Assembly (NCBI RefSeq): GCF_003337315.1
Contig: NZ_QPJV01000002.1
Location: 62,001 to 126,000, forward strand
Direction of reading: 5' to 3'
Source: Vagococcus fluvialis
Lineage (GTDB): Bacteria; Bacillota; Bacilli; Lactobacillales; Vagococcaceae
DNA: 64,000 nucleotides
Each line of letters starts with the position of its first letter. Position 1 is the stretch's first letter. Made by a program: the position numbers and the translations under genes. Shown one piece after another: positions 27,369-36,334 of this stretch. A model generated the notes under the pieces. The model was given only the letters and a program-made list of their open reading frames with translations, was not told the DNA's origin and made no database searches.

Positions 27369-28655
27369 TTAGATAAATAATGTCATTCCGTAAGAAACAA
27401 CGATTGATAATGCCGTGATTGCAAGACCTGGTACGATAAAGTTATATGTTTTAGTACGACCAGTTCTATCTAACTCACAAGCAAGTAACATAGTTGGTTG
27501 TGCTGGAATAATAAAGTTAACATTTAAACATTGAACGATGATAACTAGTAATAGTGGAGATACGCCAAGTGCTAATGCAAGTGGGAAAATAATTGCAGCA
27601 ACAGCTGTTTGAGCTCCAATAATCATAGCTACAAAACTACATAGAATAATAATAACCCATGGATAATTCCCTAAAATTGCACCAAGGCTGTTTGTTAATG
27701 TCTCTTGATTACCTGGTGAACCAAAGATAGTTCCTCCAAGCCAACCACCTCCAAGTACTACTAAAGATGCAGCTAAAGCGTTCATTGTAGCAGGAGCATT
27801 TAAGATTTTTTTAGAATCAACTTTAAAGAATAAAAGATTAAGTGCAGCTGAAGCGTACATGAACATTTGAACTAAGTCTGCTGTAGCTATTTCAACATTT
27901 TCTCCGTTAACTGTATATTGTGGTAATAAACCTGGGAATAAACCAAACACGATAATACCAAGTACACAAGTTAAGAATACATAAGTTGAATATTTAGCTT
28001 TGTTGTCATGAGTAGTTACTTCGACCATTTCCTCACCAGCGATTAATGTTTCTTCATTGAAAGGAACTTTTCTGTTAACAACAAGTAAAATTAAGCTTAA
28101 AAGAACAATTGAGATAATAGTTGATGGTAAAACAATACTTAAGTAAGTACCCATTGAAATACCAAATGGCATTAATAACATAATAACGAATGCTGTTGAT
28201 GATGAAGCTGGACTACAAAGTAAAGCCATATTTGAAGCAAGTACTGATGAAATTAAAGCCCCTTTAGGATTTACTTTAGATTTAATAGCTGTTTCAGCAA
28301 TGATTGGCTCTAATGATAAACTGATCATCGCAGTTCCCATCCCGAAAACAAACATGAAACAAACAAGGGGAGCAACAATTGTAATGGCTTTAGGGAATTT
28401 TTTAATAATTTTAGTAGCAACAGATATCATATAATCCATACCGCCAGATGCTTGTAAGGCACCACTTGCAACTCCAATAGAGATGATAATTAAAACGGCA
28501 GTAACTGGTGGAGCAGAAGGTGGTAATTTGAAAATAAATAACATAATGAATAATGCAACAATCGAAGTTATACCTGAACCTAATGCGCCGCCTTTAACTA
28601 AACCGTAGATAATAAATGAAACCATGATGACAATTTCTAACAATAATAAAAACAT
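27369..28655 (-). CDS. Anaerobic C4-dicarboxylate-type carrier (Dcu-like family)
   Basis: A 428-residue integral membrane protein with about 11-12 helices and the family-typical N-terminus YGLVKGGALGSGI. Dcu-type carriers exchange or import C4-dicarboxylates, though members next to AbgB-like amidohydrolases may move other small acids. The ATG at 28655 is chosen because AGGAGG precedes it; upstream in-frame starts (28709) lack a ribosome site. It forms an operon with the M20 enzyme. A two-component system of the CitA/DcuS type lies 5 kb away and could control it. Confidence 0.8.
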   Translation of the reverse strand: MFLLLLEIVIMVSFIIYGLVKGGALGSGITSIVALFIMLFIFKLPPSAPPVTAVLIIISIGVASGALQASGGMDYMISVATKIIKKFPKAITIVAPLVCFMFVFGMGTAMISLSLEPIIAETAIKSKVNPKGALISSVLASNMALLCSPASSSTAFVIMLLMPFGISMGTYLSIVLPSTIISIVLLSLILLVVNRKVPFNEETLIAGEEMVEVTTHDNKAKYSTYVFLTCVLGIIVFGLFPGLLPQYTVNGENVEIATADLVQMFMYASAALNLLFFKVDSKKILNAPATMNALAASLVVLGGGWLGGTIFGSPGNQETLTNSLGAILGNYPWVIIILCSFVAMIIGAQTAVAAIIFPLALALGVSPLLLVIIVQCLNVNFIIPAQPTMLLACELDRTGRTKTYNFIVPGLAITALSIVVSYGMTLFI

Positions 28656-29210
28656 ACAATTCCTCCTATATTTGTTTGATAAATTTTTAATAATAAAAAT
28701 AATGGACATGTCTTTAAAATATAAAAAAATAAAAAATTTAATAACAAAGCAACTAAATGTTTAAGTATTGCTTTATTTGAAAAAATAATAACATAAAAAA
28801 CAAAGTCAAGTAAACAAAATATTGTCTTTTTATCGGACAATAATAGAAAATTAATGTTTTATATTAAAATAACTAGCTATATAAAATAAGTTTTTGAAAG
28901 TTTTGTTCGTAATATTAAAATATTATGTTTGTTATTTAAGTGTTTTTATTAATGAGGGTTTAATAACACGAATGTAGTTAATAGTGAAAAGATTAATTAA
29001 TAAGGGATAGGGACTTTAATAACAATTGGAGAGTTATTTTGAAAAAATTCATGAAAAACGATGTTGACTTTTACTTAATTTAGAAAATAATTTAAATTGG
29101 TTTCATTTTTTCTAATCGTTTACCCATAAAGTTTGTTTGAAATCAATTTATACTAGAAGTAGAATAGATAGAGAATGATTGTTAGGGTCGAGTTGAAAAG
29201 GAGTTTATAT
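28656..29210. other. Divergent intergenic region, Dcu-like carrier / CLC antiporter
   Basis: About 550 A/T-rich bases. On the minus strand, toward the carrier, TTGACT (near 28801) is followed by A/T-rich sequence that could be a promoter, and upstream of it ATTGTC...GACAAT forms a small inverted repeat (about 28829-28849). On the plus side AAAAGGAG lies before the CLC gene. I searched for the fluoride riboswitch pattern ahead of the CLC gene and did not find it. No gene was seen. Confidence 0.45.
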
Positions 29211-30422
29211 ATGATTGTTAGAAAAGAAGCGAGTATGCTTTTATTTAGCCTTATCATTGGTTGTGTTGTAGGAGCTTTAGAAGTAGGTTTTGGAAAAATT
29301 TTATTACTAGTAACTTCAATTAGAATAAATAATTTTGGCTACTGGATATTATTGTTACCTATTATTGGTTTGTTAATAGAGTGGCTATATAAAACATTTA
29401 GTCAGAAATCTCAAGAAGGTATGGGACTTATTTTTAAAGTAGGTCAGGGGGAAGAACGCGATATTCCTCTAATGCTAATTCCACTAGTTACTGTGACAAC
29501 ATGGTTAACGCATTTATTTGGGGGCAGTGCAGGAAGAGAAGGAGTAGCTGTTCAAATAGGTGCAGCATTGTCTTCCTGGGTATCAAAATTAAAAATATTT
29601 TCAAATCTAGATAAAGAAGAATTTTCTAAAACTGCTATTGTCATTGGAATGGCGGCAGGTTTTTCGGGATTGTTTCAAACACCTTTAGCAGCAACTTTTT
29701 TTGCTTTAGAAGTTTTAATTGTAGGGAAATTAGAAATGAAGTCTATTTTTTATACAGGGATTGCAGCCTATACATCTTATTTTGTATCCCGTGGTTTAGA
29801 TTTTGAAAAATCTAGTTTTATGATTAATCACCATGTTGAGATAACGCCAATATTAGTTGTCAAATTACTTATTTTAGGATTTCTTTTTTCGTTAGTTGGT
29901 TTATTGTTTTCTGTTTCGCTAAAACAAGCTAAAGCTTATTTTACGAGATGGATGCCAAATAATTACCAAAAAATTCTTGTTGGTGGATTGATTGTTGCTA
30001 TACTTGCTCTTGTTTTACATACTGGGCGTTATTCAGGTTTAGGAACTAATTTAATCGAAGCAAGCTTTCAAGGTGAAATAATTTATTCTTATGATTTTTT
30101 ACTTAAAATTATGCTAACAGTCCTTACCTTGGCTGTGGGATTTCAAGGAGGGGAAGTGACACCTCTTTTTGCAATTGGAAGTTCTTTTGGAGTTGTTATG
30201 GCATCATTCATGGGTTTACCTATAGAATTTGTTGCAGCGTTAGGCTATGTGGCCGTTTTTGGTAGTGCGACGAATACATTTTTAGCCCCCATTTTAATTG
30301 GGGCAGAAGTTTTTGGGTATGAGTGGTTACCTTATTTCTTTATTACCATGTTAACTGCTTATCACTGTAACTTTAATGTTTCCATTTATGGGAAACAAAA
30401 GAATTTAAATGAATATTTATAA
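29211..30422 (+). CDS. CLC-type anion antiporter, probably fluoride-specific (CLC-F)
   Basis: A 403-residue CLC family membrane protein. The helix-start motif GGSAGREGVAVQIG is intact, with GREGV in place of the chloride channels' GREGP. The usual chloride-coordinating GSGIP is replaced by a region with EGMGLIFKVG, the pattern I recall from the fluoride/proton antiporters first studied in Enterococcus casseliflavus. It would then export fluoride in exchange for protons. The ATG at 29211 follows AAAAGGAG by 7 bases; an earlier in-frame ATG (29175) has no such site. It is a single gene closed by a strong UUCG hairpin. The ion specificity is inferred. Confidence 0.82.
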   Translation: MIVRKEASMLLFSLIIGCVVGALEVGFGKILLLVTSIRINNFGYWILLLPIIGLLIEWLYKTFSQKSQEGMGLIFKVGQGEERDIPLMLIPLVTVTTWLTHLFGGSAGREGVAVQIGAALSSWVSKLKIFSNLDKEEFSKTAIVIGMAAGFSGLFQTPLAATFFALEVLIVGKLEMKSIFYTGIAAYTSYFVSRGLDFEKSSFMINHHVEITPILVVKLLILGFLFSLVGLLFSVSLKQAKAYFTRWMPNNYQKILVGGLIVAILALVLHTGRYSGLGTNLIEASFQGEIIYSYDFLLKIMLTVLTLAVGFQGGEVTPLFAIGSSFGVVMASFMGLPIEFVAALGYVAVFGSATNTFLAPILIGAEVFGYEWLPYFFITMLTAYHCNFNVSIYGKQKNLNEYL

Positions 30423-30458
30423 AAAGCTATTGCTTAGTTCGCTAAGCAATAGCTTTTT
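30421..30458 (+). terminator. Terminator after the CLC gene
   Basis: A 17-bp perfect stem (30421-30437 with 30442-30458) closed by a UUCG tetraloop and ending in TTTTT. The stop codon overlaps the first bases of the stem. Confidence 0.92.
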
Positions 30459-30491
30459 ATAATGAATGATAAATAAAGTGAATGAATTCAC

Positions 30492-30509
30492 TTACTTAAG
30501 TTACTTAAG
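30492..30509. repeat. Tandem 9-bp repeat TTACTTAAG x2 upstream of the AEC permease
   Basis: TTACTTAAG is repeated exactly (30492-30500 and 30501-30509), with palindromic cores CTTAAG. It lies about 120 bases before the permease start, where an activator could bind. The nearby CitB-type response regulator is a candidate binder; this is inferred from distance only. Confidence 0.4.
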
Positions 30510-30632
30510 TTTTAATTAATTACGTATTGTTACCTTTTTCACTAACAGAGTATATGATTAATTCATCAAAAGAATATGGCCTTTTCTTTTAATAATATAA
30601 TTTGTGATAAAAAACACATTTGGAGGACAATG

Positions 30633-31688
30633 ATGAATTTTGGAGAGATAATCAAAACGACTTTAACAGATATGAATATTATTAGTGCTATTACTTCAAC
30701 TATTTTTATTATTTTATTAGGTTTTTTCTGTCGAAAAAAAGGGATTTTTTCAGATCAAGTAGGGAAAATATTGACTAAAGTTGTATTAACAGTAGCTTTA
30801 CCAGCATTAGCTTTTAATGCATTTATGCAAGATATTGATCACGATACATTGAAACAGGGAATGAACGTTTTAATATGGGGATTACTTATTTATGTGATAT
30901 TAATTTTTATTTCAAAACCATTATTTTTAAAATATAAAGGTGATAAACAAGATACTTTAAGAGTTTTAACAATATTTGGTTCGACAACTTTTTTTGGAAC
31001 ACCAATAGTTAGTGCAATTTATGGTCCTGTTGGCGTTATGTTTTGCTCAATTTTTAACATAGGTTACAGAGTGTTTTTATATTCATATGGCTATATAAAA
31101 ATGAGTGGGCTAAAAATGGAGTTAAAAAATATTAAAACAATGTTTTTAAATCCAATTGTTTTAGCAACATTTGGTGGTTTATTCATTTGGGTATTCCAAG
31201 GTTATTTACCCCAAGTAACAGTAGCGGGTGTAGATGGTGCTATGCAACAAGTTGCTTTCTTAAGAATTGATCAAACAGCAATTTGGTTATTTAAACCCAT
31301 GACTTATCTAGCAGGATTAGCATCTCCTCTTGCTTGGTTAGCGATTGGTGCAACTTTAGGTGAGGTTAGTTTTAAAGATGCCGCCACAGATAAAACATCT
31401 TGGTACTATAGTTTTGCGAAAGTAATTTTAGTTCCAGCGTTGAATATTGTTCTTTTAGCTATTTTAAGTGTAACAGGAATTCTACCAGTTAATTTCGAAG
31501 CTTTAGCAACAATCGTCATAATGATGGCAACACCAACAGCTACGGTAGCAGCAGCTTATGCGATTAGTTTTGATAAAGAGGCTATCTTAGCTTCCAATTG
31601 TTCACTTATATCAACAGTCTCTGCGGTTTTAATGACGCCAATTTGGATAGTTATTCTAGAAATTATTAGTAAATCAGGATTATTCTAA
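30633..31688 (+). CDS. AEC family transporter (auxin-efflux-carrier type, organic acid permease)
   Basis: A 351-residue membrane protein with about ten helices in two inverted halves, of the AEC family that includes bacterial malate and related permeases (MleP/MadM-like). The region FGSTTFFGTPIV and the C-terminal TPTATVAAAYAI match the family's conserved half-helix motifs. Of two adjacent ATGs (30630, 30633) the second is 6 bases from GGAGG and is preferred; 30576 is an unlikely start. It precedes a D-2-hydroxyacid dehydrogenase by 24 bases, so it probably imports a 2-hydroxy or 2-oxo acid for it. Confidence 0.82.
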   Translation: MNFGEIIKTTLTDMNIISAITSTIFIILLGFFCRKKGIFSDQVGKILTKVVLTVALPALAFNAFMQDIDHDTLKQGMNVLIWGLLIYVILIFISKPLFLKYKGDKQDTLRVLTIFGSTTFFGTPIVSAIYGPVGVMFCSIFNIGYRVFLYSYGYIKMSGLKMELKNIKTMFLNPIVLATFGGLFIWVFQGYLPQVTVAGVDGAMQQVAFLRIDQTAIWLFKPMTYLAGLASPLAWLAIGATLGEVSFKDAATDKTSWYYSFAKVILVPALNIVLLAILSVTGILPVNFEALATIVIMMATPTATVAAAYAISFDKEAILASNCSLISTVSAVLMTPIWIVILEIISKSGLF

Positions 31689-31712
31689 AAAATATTAAAG
31701 GGGATTATGACA

Positions 31713-32720
31713 ATGACTTTAAAAATTGCATGCTATGGTGTTAGAGAAAATGAAGTTTCTTTCTTTGAGGATTTAAATAAATATGATTTTGAATTAACGT
31801 TAATTGAAGAGTTGTTAACATCTAATAATGCTGAAACATTTAAAAATCATGACGCAGTACTTTTGAGAGGGAACTGTACAGCGGATAGAACTAATATTGA
31901 AAAAATGGCTCAAGAAGGTATTAAATATGTATTTACTAGAACAGTAGGTTTTAATCATATTGATTTAGAAGCTGCAGAAGAGTATAACATGTCTGTTGCT
32001 AGAGTTCCTTCGTATTCACCAAATGCTATTGCTGAATTATCTTTAACACTTGCGATGATGTTACTACGTTCAACAGCCCATACAACAATGAGAACTGCTA
32101 ATAAAAATTTTAAAGTAGATGGTGAAATGTTTAGTAAGGAGATTAGAAATTGTAAAGTTGGGATTATAGGTACTGGAAAAATTGGTTTAACAGAAGCAAA
32201 ATTATTTAAAGGGTTAGGAGCTGAAGTTTTAGGTTATGATATTTATCCAAATGAAGCAACTAAAGACATACTAACGTATAAAGAGTTGGATGAGTTGCTT
32301 AAGGAATCTGATATTGTTAGTCTACATGTTCCTTATTTTCCTGGAAAAAACGATAAAATGGTCGATAAAAATTTTATTAATAAAATGAAAAATGGTGCGA
32401 TTTTAATAAATACAGCTCGTGGAGAATTACAAGATAATGAGGCGATTTTAGAAGCGTTACAAGAGGAAAAATTAGCTGGTTTTGGGACTGATGTATTTGC
32501 TAATGAACAATCATTATTCTTCAAAGAATTTAAACCTTGGGAAACATTACCAGACCCAACAGTTCAAATGTTAGTTGATATGTATCCCCGTGTATTAGTA
32601 ACTCCCCATGTAGGTTCAAATACAGATGAAGCACTATCTAATATGATTGAAACAAGCTATGAGAACTTTAACGAAGTTCTAACAACGGGTGAAACAGCTA
32701 ATAAAGTTGTTTTAGTTTAA
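31713..32720 (+). CDS. D-isomer specific 2-hydroxyacid dehydrogenase (D-lactate dehydrogenase-like)
   Basis: A 335-residue NAD-dependent enzyme that interconverts 2-oxo acids and D-2-hydroxy acids. The nucleotide motif GIIGTGKIGLTEAKLFKGLG lies in the Rossmann domain, the catalytic arginine in NTARGE and the catalytic histidine in TPHVGSNT. The closest groups are D-lactate and D-2-hydroxyisocaproate dehydrogenases, and also VanH; no van ligase genes are nearby. ATG 31713 is 9 bases from AAGGGG; ATG 31707 is only 3 bases away. It forms an operon with the AEC permease. Confidence 0.88.
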   Translation: MTLKIACYGVRENEVSFFEDLNKYDFELTLIEELLTSNNAETFKNHDAVLLRGNCTADRTNIEKMAQEGIKYVFTRTVGFNHIDLEAAEEYNMSVARVPSYSPNAIAELSLTLAMMLLRSTAHTTMRTANKNFKVDGEMFSKEIRNCKVGIIGTGKIGLTEAKLFKGLGAEVLGYDIYPNEATKDILTYKELDELLKESDIVSLHVPYFPGKNDKMVDKNFINKMKNGAILINTARGELQDNEAILEALQEEKLAGFGTDVFANEQSLFFKEFKPWETLPDPTVQMLVDMYPRVLVTPHVGSNTDEALSNMIETSYENFNEVLTTGETANKVVLV

Positions 32721-32723
32721 TAT

Positions 32724-32770
32724 AAAGCTGTAAGATGCGATTAACTAATCATATCTTACAGCTTTTTGTA
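32724..32770. terminator. Terminator between the dehydrogenase and the response regulator
   Basis: A 13-bp stem, AAAGCTGTAAGAT (32724-32736) with ATCTTACAGCTTT (32753-32765), then T residues. It can serve both convergent operons. Confidence 0.85.
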
Positions 32771-32773
32771 TTT

Positions 32774-33487
32774 TTAAAGGTAATCAAAAAGTTTTTCTTT
32801 AAAATCAGGTTTTAAAGAATATAGAGTAATAGGTCGTCCGACTTCTTGATATTCCATTTGCTCATCTAGAATGAACAATTCTAATAAAAAGGTGATATAT
32901 TTTTTGGTTGAAATTCTTGATAATGTTACTTGTTTTGCTAAAGTTTCAGTAGAAAAGGGTTGTTTAAATTTTTCTATTTCTGACATTATTTTTTTAAACG
33001 TTAAGCGGGATAAGCCTTTAGGTAATTCTTTTTCAAATAGTGTCGTGTCACTAGTATTAGTTATGCCATTGAAAACATAGTCTAAGGCTGATTGATCTGT
33101 TTTTTTATTGTGATCGATAATATCATGTAATGTGTCATATTTGTTAATAGCTAATTTAAGTCTTTCGAAAGTAAAGGGTTTAATTAAATAATCAATTACT
33201 TGATAGCTTAGAGCATCATTTAAAGTAGCAGAATCATCAGCTGCAGTAATTAAGATAACTGGAATTTGAATTCCAATTTTGTTGAGTTCTTTTAACAAAT
33301 CAGTACCAGACATACCAGGAAGATAAACATCTAATAAAATTAATTCAATATTCTCTGATTGAATAATTTTTAAACCTTCTTCCGTATTTCTAACATTTTT
33401 AATAGTTGTATTTGGCTTTATTTTTTCAATGAATTGTTGATTAATTGAAGCTACCATTGGATCATCTTCAATAATTAAAATTGTCAT
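32774..33487 (-). CDS. CitB/DcuR-type response regulator
   Basis: A 237-residue regulator: receiver domain (1-120) with phospho-acceptor D53 in LLDVYLPG and K near 103 in LIKPF, and a C-terminal helix-turn-helix of the CitB type (about 165-215). The ATG overlaps the kinase stop in ATGA, so the pair is translationally coupled. Such systems sense di- and tricarboxylates (citrate, malate, fumarate). Targets here are probably the AEC permease/dehydrogenase operon, which is convergent with it, and perhaps the Dcu-like carrier; this is inferred from position. Confidence 0.9.
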   Translation of the reverse strand: MTILIIEDDPMVASINQQFIEKIKPNTTIKNVRNTEEGLKIIQSENIELILLDVYLPGMSGTDLLKELNKIGIQIPVILITAADDSATLNDALSYQVIDYLIKPFTFERLKLAINKYDTLHDIIDHNKKTDQSALDYVFNGITNTSDTTLFEKELPKGLSRLTFKKIMSEIEKFKQPFSTETLAKQVTLSRISTKKYITFLLELFILDEQMEYQEVGRPITLYSLKPDFKEKLFDYL

Positions 33488-35112
33488 TTATATTCTCCTT
33501 TTGTAATAGGGAACTCAATATAAAATTCAGTTCCTAAATCCTTAGTTGATGAAAACTCAATTAATCCAGCTCGGCTAGTAATAGTTTTGTGAACCATATA
33601 TAGACCGTATCCTCTATTAGTTGATTTTGTTGAAAATTTGTTATTGAAGATTAGATTAGCATAAGATAAATCAATACCGCATCCATTATCACTAATGGTA
33701 ATGATAATAATTTCTTCTTCACTGTCAAAATTTAATGAAAGAGTTACTTCCTTAACAAATTCTAGCTTAACAGCGTCAAAGGCATTAGTTAAAACATTCC
33801 CTAAAATTTGTAATAACTCGTGGATATCAGCAGATTCTGTTAATTCAGGTAAGTAAGAGTTAGGATCTAGTATGAAGGTGATTTTTTGTTCTTGTGCTTC
33901 TCCTGCTTTTCCAAGAAGATAGCCAGCAATGGCAGCTGATTTTACTTTGTCTGTAATATAACCAACCTCTGCTTGAAAATTATTATGCAACTTGTTTATG
34001 TATCTTGAAACATCATCATATTGTTTTAATTCAATCATTCCCATAATAACTTGCATTTTATTCATGAATTCGTGAGTTTGAGCGCGTAGGGAATCAATAT
34101 ACTGTTCGGTACCACTTAGTTGTTGGATTAACAGTGTTAAATCAGATTGATCTCGAAAGGTCACAACAGCCCCTCTAAATTTATTTTTAGCAAAAATAGG
34201 TGAAGTGTTGACTACAATATTAAGCTGGTCGATAGATAATCTTTGGTCTTTAATTTTCTGTTTTGAAATAAAGACAGATTCAAAGAGAGCTTGATAGAGT
34301 TTCTCTGGTAAAAAATCATTTAATTTTAAATTATAAGAGGAATCTATTTTTTTTAATAATTTTTGTGCCTCTTTATTCATTAAAATGATTTGTTTATTAA
34401 GATTGATAGCTAAAATACTTTCAGTGATTTCTTGTTCCACAAGTTCTTTATCGTAAACAAGATTAGCGATTTCGTAAGGTTCTAAATTAAAAATGATTTT
34501 TTTGATTCGGTATGCCCCATAAGTTGCACCAAGTACACCAACACTTAAACCTAAAAACAAACCAATTAATAATTTAGTATGAGCCTCTTCTAGTTCAGCA
34601 TCAATGGTAATAGAGCGCAGCCCAACACAGATGACACCAATAACATTCCCTTGATTGTCTTTAACAGGAGTAAAGTATCTCGTTCCTTCTCCTAAAATCC
34701 CTTCTTTAGTAGAAAAATGACTTTTGCCATCTAAGGCAAGTTTAGCATCGGGAATATTTGAAAAGGGTTTACCGATAGCTGTTTGATCGGGGTGTGATAA
34801 ACGAATTAAATTTTTGTCTAAAACCACAACAAAATCAACTTGTGTGTCTTTCATGATATCTGATGCTAATTGCTGAATATCCGTTTCATTGTTAGCTGGG
34901 GTTTCTAAGGCTTGAATTATTTCTGGTTGACGAGCAACCATATCAGTAATTAATTTTATTTTTTCTTCTACTTGATGTATTTTTTGATTAACAACATAAT
35001 TACGTATTAATATCCCTGAGGCAATTAATGAAATGAAAGTTGAAATCATGACGATGAAAATAATAATAGTGCGTAGAGAATAACGTTGTTCTTTTCTTGT
35101 TTGCAAAGGCAT
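33484..35112 (-). CDS. CitA/DcuS-type sensor histidine kinase
   Basis: A 542-residue membrane kinase. TM1 is at about 15-38, an extracytoplasmic sensor PAS (single cache) domain at about 40-178 with GTRYFTPVKDNQGNVIGVICVG, TM2 at about 180-203, a cytoplasmic PAS domain at about 225-325, the phospho-acceptor H347 in AQTHEFMNKMQ and a HATPase domain with DNGCGI and RGYGLYMV. This layout is typical of carboxylate sensors such as CitA, DcuS and MaeK. A weak AAAGAGAG site precedes the ATG. It forms an operon with the response regulator that overlaps its end. Confidence 0.9.
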   Translation of the reverse strand: MPLQTRKEQRYSLRTIIIFIVMISTFISLIASGILIRNYVVNQKIHQVEEKIKLITDMVARQPEIIQALETPANNETDIQQLASDIMKDTQVDFVVVLDKNLIRLSHPDQTAIGKPFSNIPDAKLALDGKSHFSTKEGILGEGTRYFTPVKDNQGNVIGVICVGLRSITIDAELEEAHTKLLIGLFLGLSVGVLGATYGAYRIKKIIFNLEPYEIANLVYDKELVEQEITESILAINLNKQIILMNKEAQKLLKKIDSSYNLKLNDFLPEKLYQALFESVFISKQKIKDQRLSIDQLNIVVNTSPIFAKNKFRGAVVTFRDQSDLTLLIQQLSGTEQYIDSLRAQTHEFMNKMQVIMGMIELKQYDDVSRYINKLHNNFQAEVGYITDKVKSAAIAGYLLGKAGEAQEQKITFILDPNSYLPELTESADIHELLQILGNVLTNAFDAVKLEFVKEVTLSLNFDSEEEIIIITISDNGCGIDLSYANLIFNNKFSTKSTNRGYGLYMVHKTITSRAGLIEFSSTKDLGTEFYIEFPITKGEYK

Positions 35113-35200
35113 TTGTTTTCTCTCTTTCTTATGTTAATAAATTCACGTTATGCTATAATCATACAAGAATTTCATCTTGCAGAAAAGACAAAAGAACTAA

Positions 35201-35241
35201 AAACAACCTGAAAAATGATTATAATCACTTTCAGGTTGTTT
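35201..35241 (-). terminator. Terminator of murB
   Basis: AAACAACCTGAAA (35201-35213) pairs with TTTCAGGTTGTTT (35229-35241); on the minus strand it ends in TTTT directly after the murB stop. Confidence 0.85.
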
Positions 35242-35243
35242 CT

Positions 35244-36146
35244 TTATTTTTCTCGACCGATAATTCTAACTTCTGTTTCTAAAACAACATCAAATTCTTT
35301 AAGAATTGTTTCTTGTATGTGTTTGATTAATTCTACGTAATCAGTAGCAGTAGCATTATCAATGTTCACGATAAATCCTGCGTGTTTAGTTGAAATTTGA
35401 GCACCGCCCCATTTCAAACCTTGTAAGTTTGCATCTTGAATTAATTTACCAGTAAAGTGTCCCTCAGGTCGTTTAAAGACACTACCACAAGATGGGTATT
35501 CTAATGGTTGTTTGCTTTCTCGTAAGAAAGTAAGTTCATCCATTTTAGTTTGAATGTCTGAAAGATTTCCTTTTTCAAGAGCAAAAGTCACATTAAGGAC
35601 AATTCCTTTTAGTTCTTGTAAAACACTATGGCGATAAGAGAAATTCATGTCTTCACTTTTATAAGTCACAAGAGAGCCGTCAGCTAATAGAATCTCTGCT
35701 GAATGGAAAACATCAACTAACTCACCACCATAAGCTCCAGCGTTCATATAAGCAGCTCCACCGATGCTACCAGGGATACCACAAGCAAATTCTAAACCAG
35801 TTAGCTTTTCATCACGAGCCATTTGAGTTACTTCAATTAATTTAGCTCCAGCATCAGCAGTAACAAAGGTATCGTTGATTATTACTTCATTTAACTCAGT
35901 TAACATAATAACAAAACCTTCAATACCACCGTCTTTAACGATTAGGTTACTAGCATTTCCTAAGCAAAGCCAATTAATATTTTCTTCGTTACAATAATCT
36001 ACAATGTGTTTAACTTCTGCTATTGATTTAGGGAATAATAGGCAATCAGCAGGTCCACCAGTTTTTGTGTACGTAAAGTTTGATAATGGTTCATTAAATA
36101 ATAGTTTGATTTCTTTTAAGTCAGTCTTTATTTTCTCAGTATTCAT
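35244..36146 (-). CDS. murB: UDP-N-acetylenolpyruvoylglucosamine reductase
   Basis: FAD- and NADPH-dependent second committed enzyme of peptidoglycan precursor synthesis (UDP-MurNAc formation). The 300-residue protein has the FAD-binding LGNASNLIVKDGG, the GIPGSIGGAAYMNAGAYGGE motif, and the catalytic serine region YPSCGSVFKRP typical of type II MurB. The ATG at 36146 is preferred because GAGAGG lies 7 bases upstream; the ORF could be extended to 36161 without a ribosome site. It is a single-gene unit. Confidence 0.96.
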   Translation of the reverse strand: MNTEKIKTDLKEIKLLFNEPLSNFTYTKTGGPADCLLFPKSIAEVKHIVDYCNEENINWLCLGNASNLIVKDGGIEGFVIMLTELNEVIINDTFVTADAGAKLIEVTQMARDEKLTGLEFACGIPGSIGGAAYMNAGAYGGELVDVFHSAEILLADGSLVTYKSEDMNFSYRHSVLQELKGIVLNVTFALEKGNLSDIQTKMDELTFLRESKQPLEYPSCGSVFKRPEGHFTGKLIQDANLQGLKWGGAQISTKHAGFIVNIDNATATDYVELIKHIQETILKEFDVVLETEVRIIGREK

Positions 36147-36334
36147 GTGTAATCCTCTCATCTCATCCGTAAATTCTATCCGGGCCTATTCTAACATATT
36201 TTACGTCTGATAGGCTATTTTTAATGAATTCTTCTTAGAAATGTATTCATTTTAAGTAGATTTTTTATTTTTGAACAAGACTTTGTGTGTTAGAATGTAT
36301 AATAACAGTAGAAGTAGTGTGGGAGGATTAATCA

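Noticed and set aside
28980-29210. Fluoride riboswitch upstream of the CLC gene
   Set aside because: The GGCGAUGG...CC type pattern expected for crcB RNA was looked for and not found.
31713-32720. VanH, hinting at a vancomycin resistance cluster
   Set aside because: The dehydrogenase resembles VanH only at family level, and no vanA/vanX-like ligase or dipeptidase is present. The VanR/S-like pair is 25 kb away.
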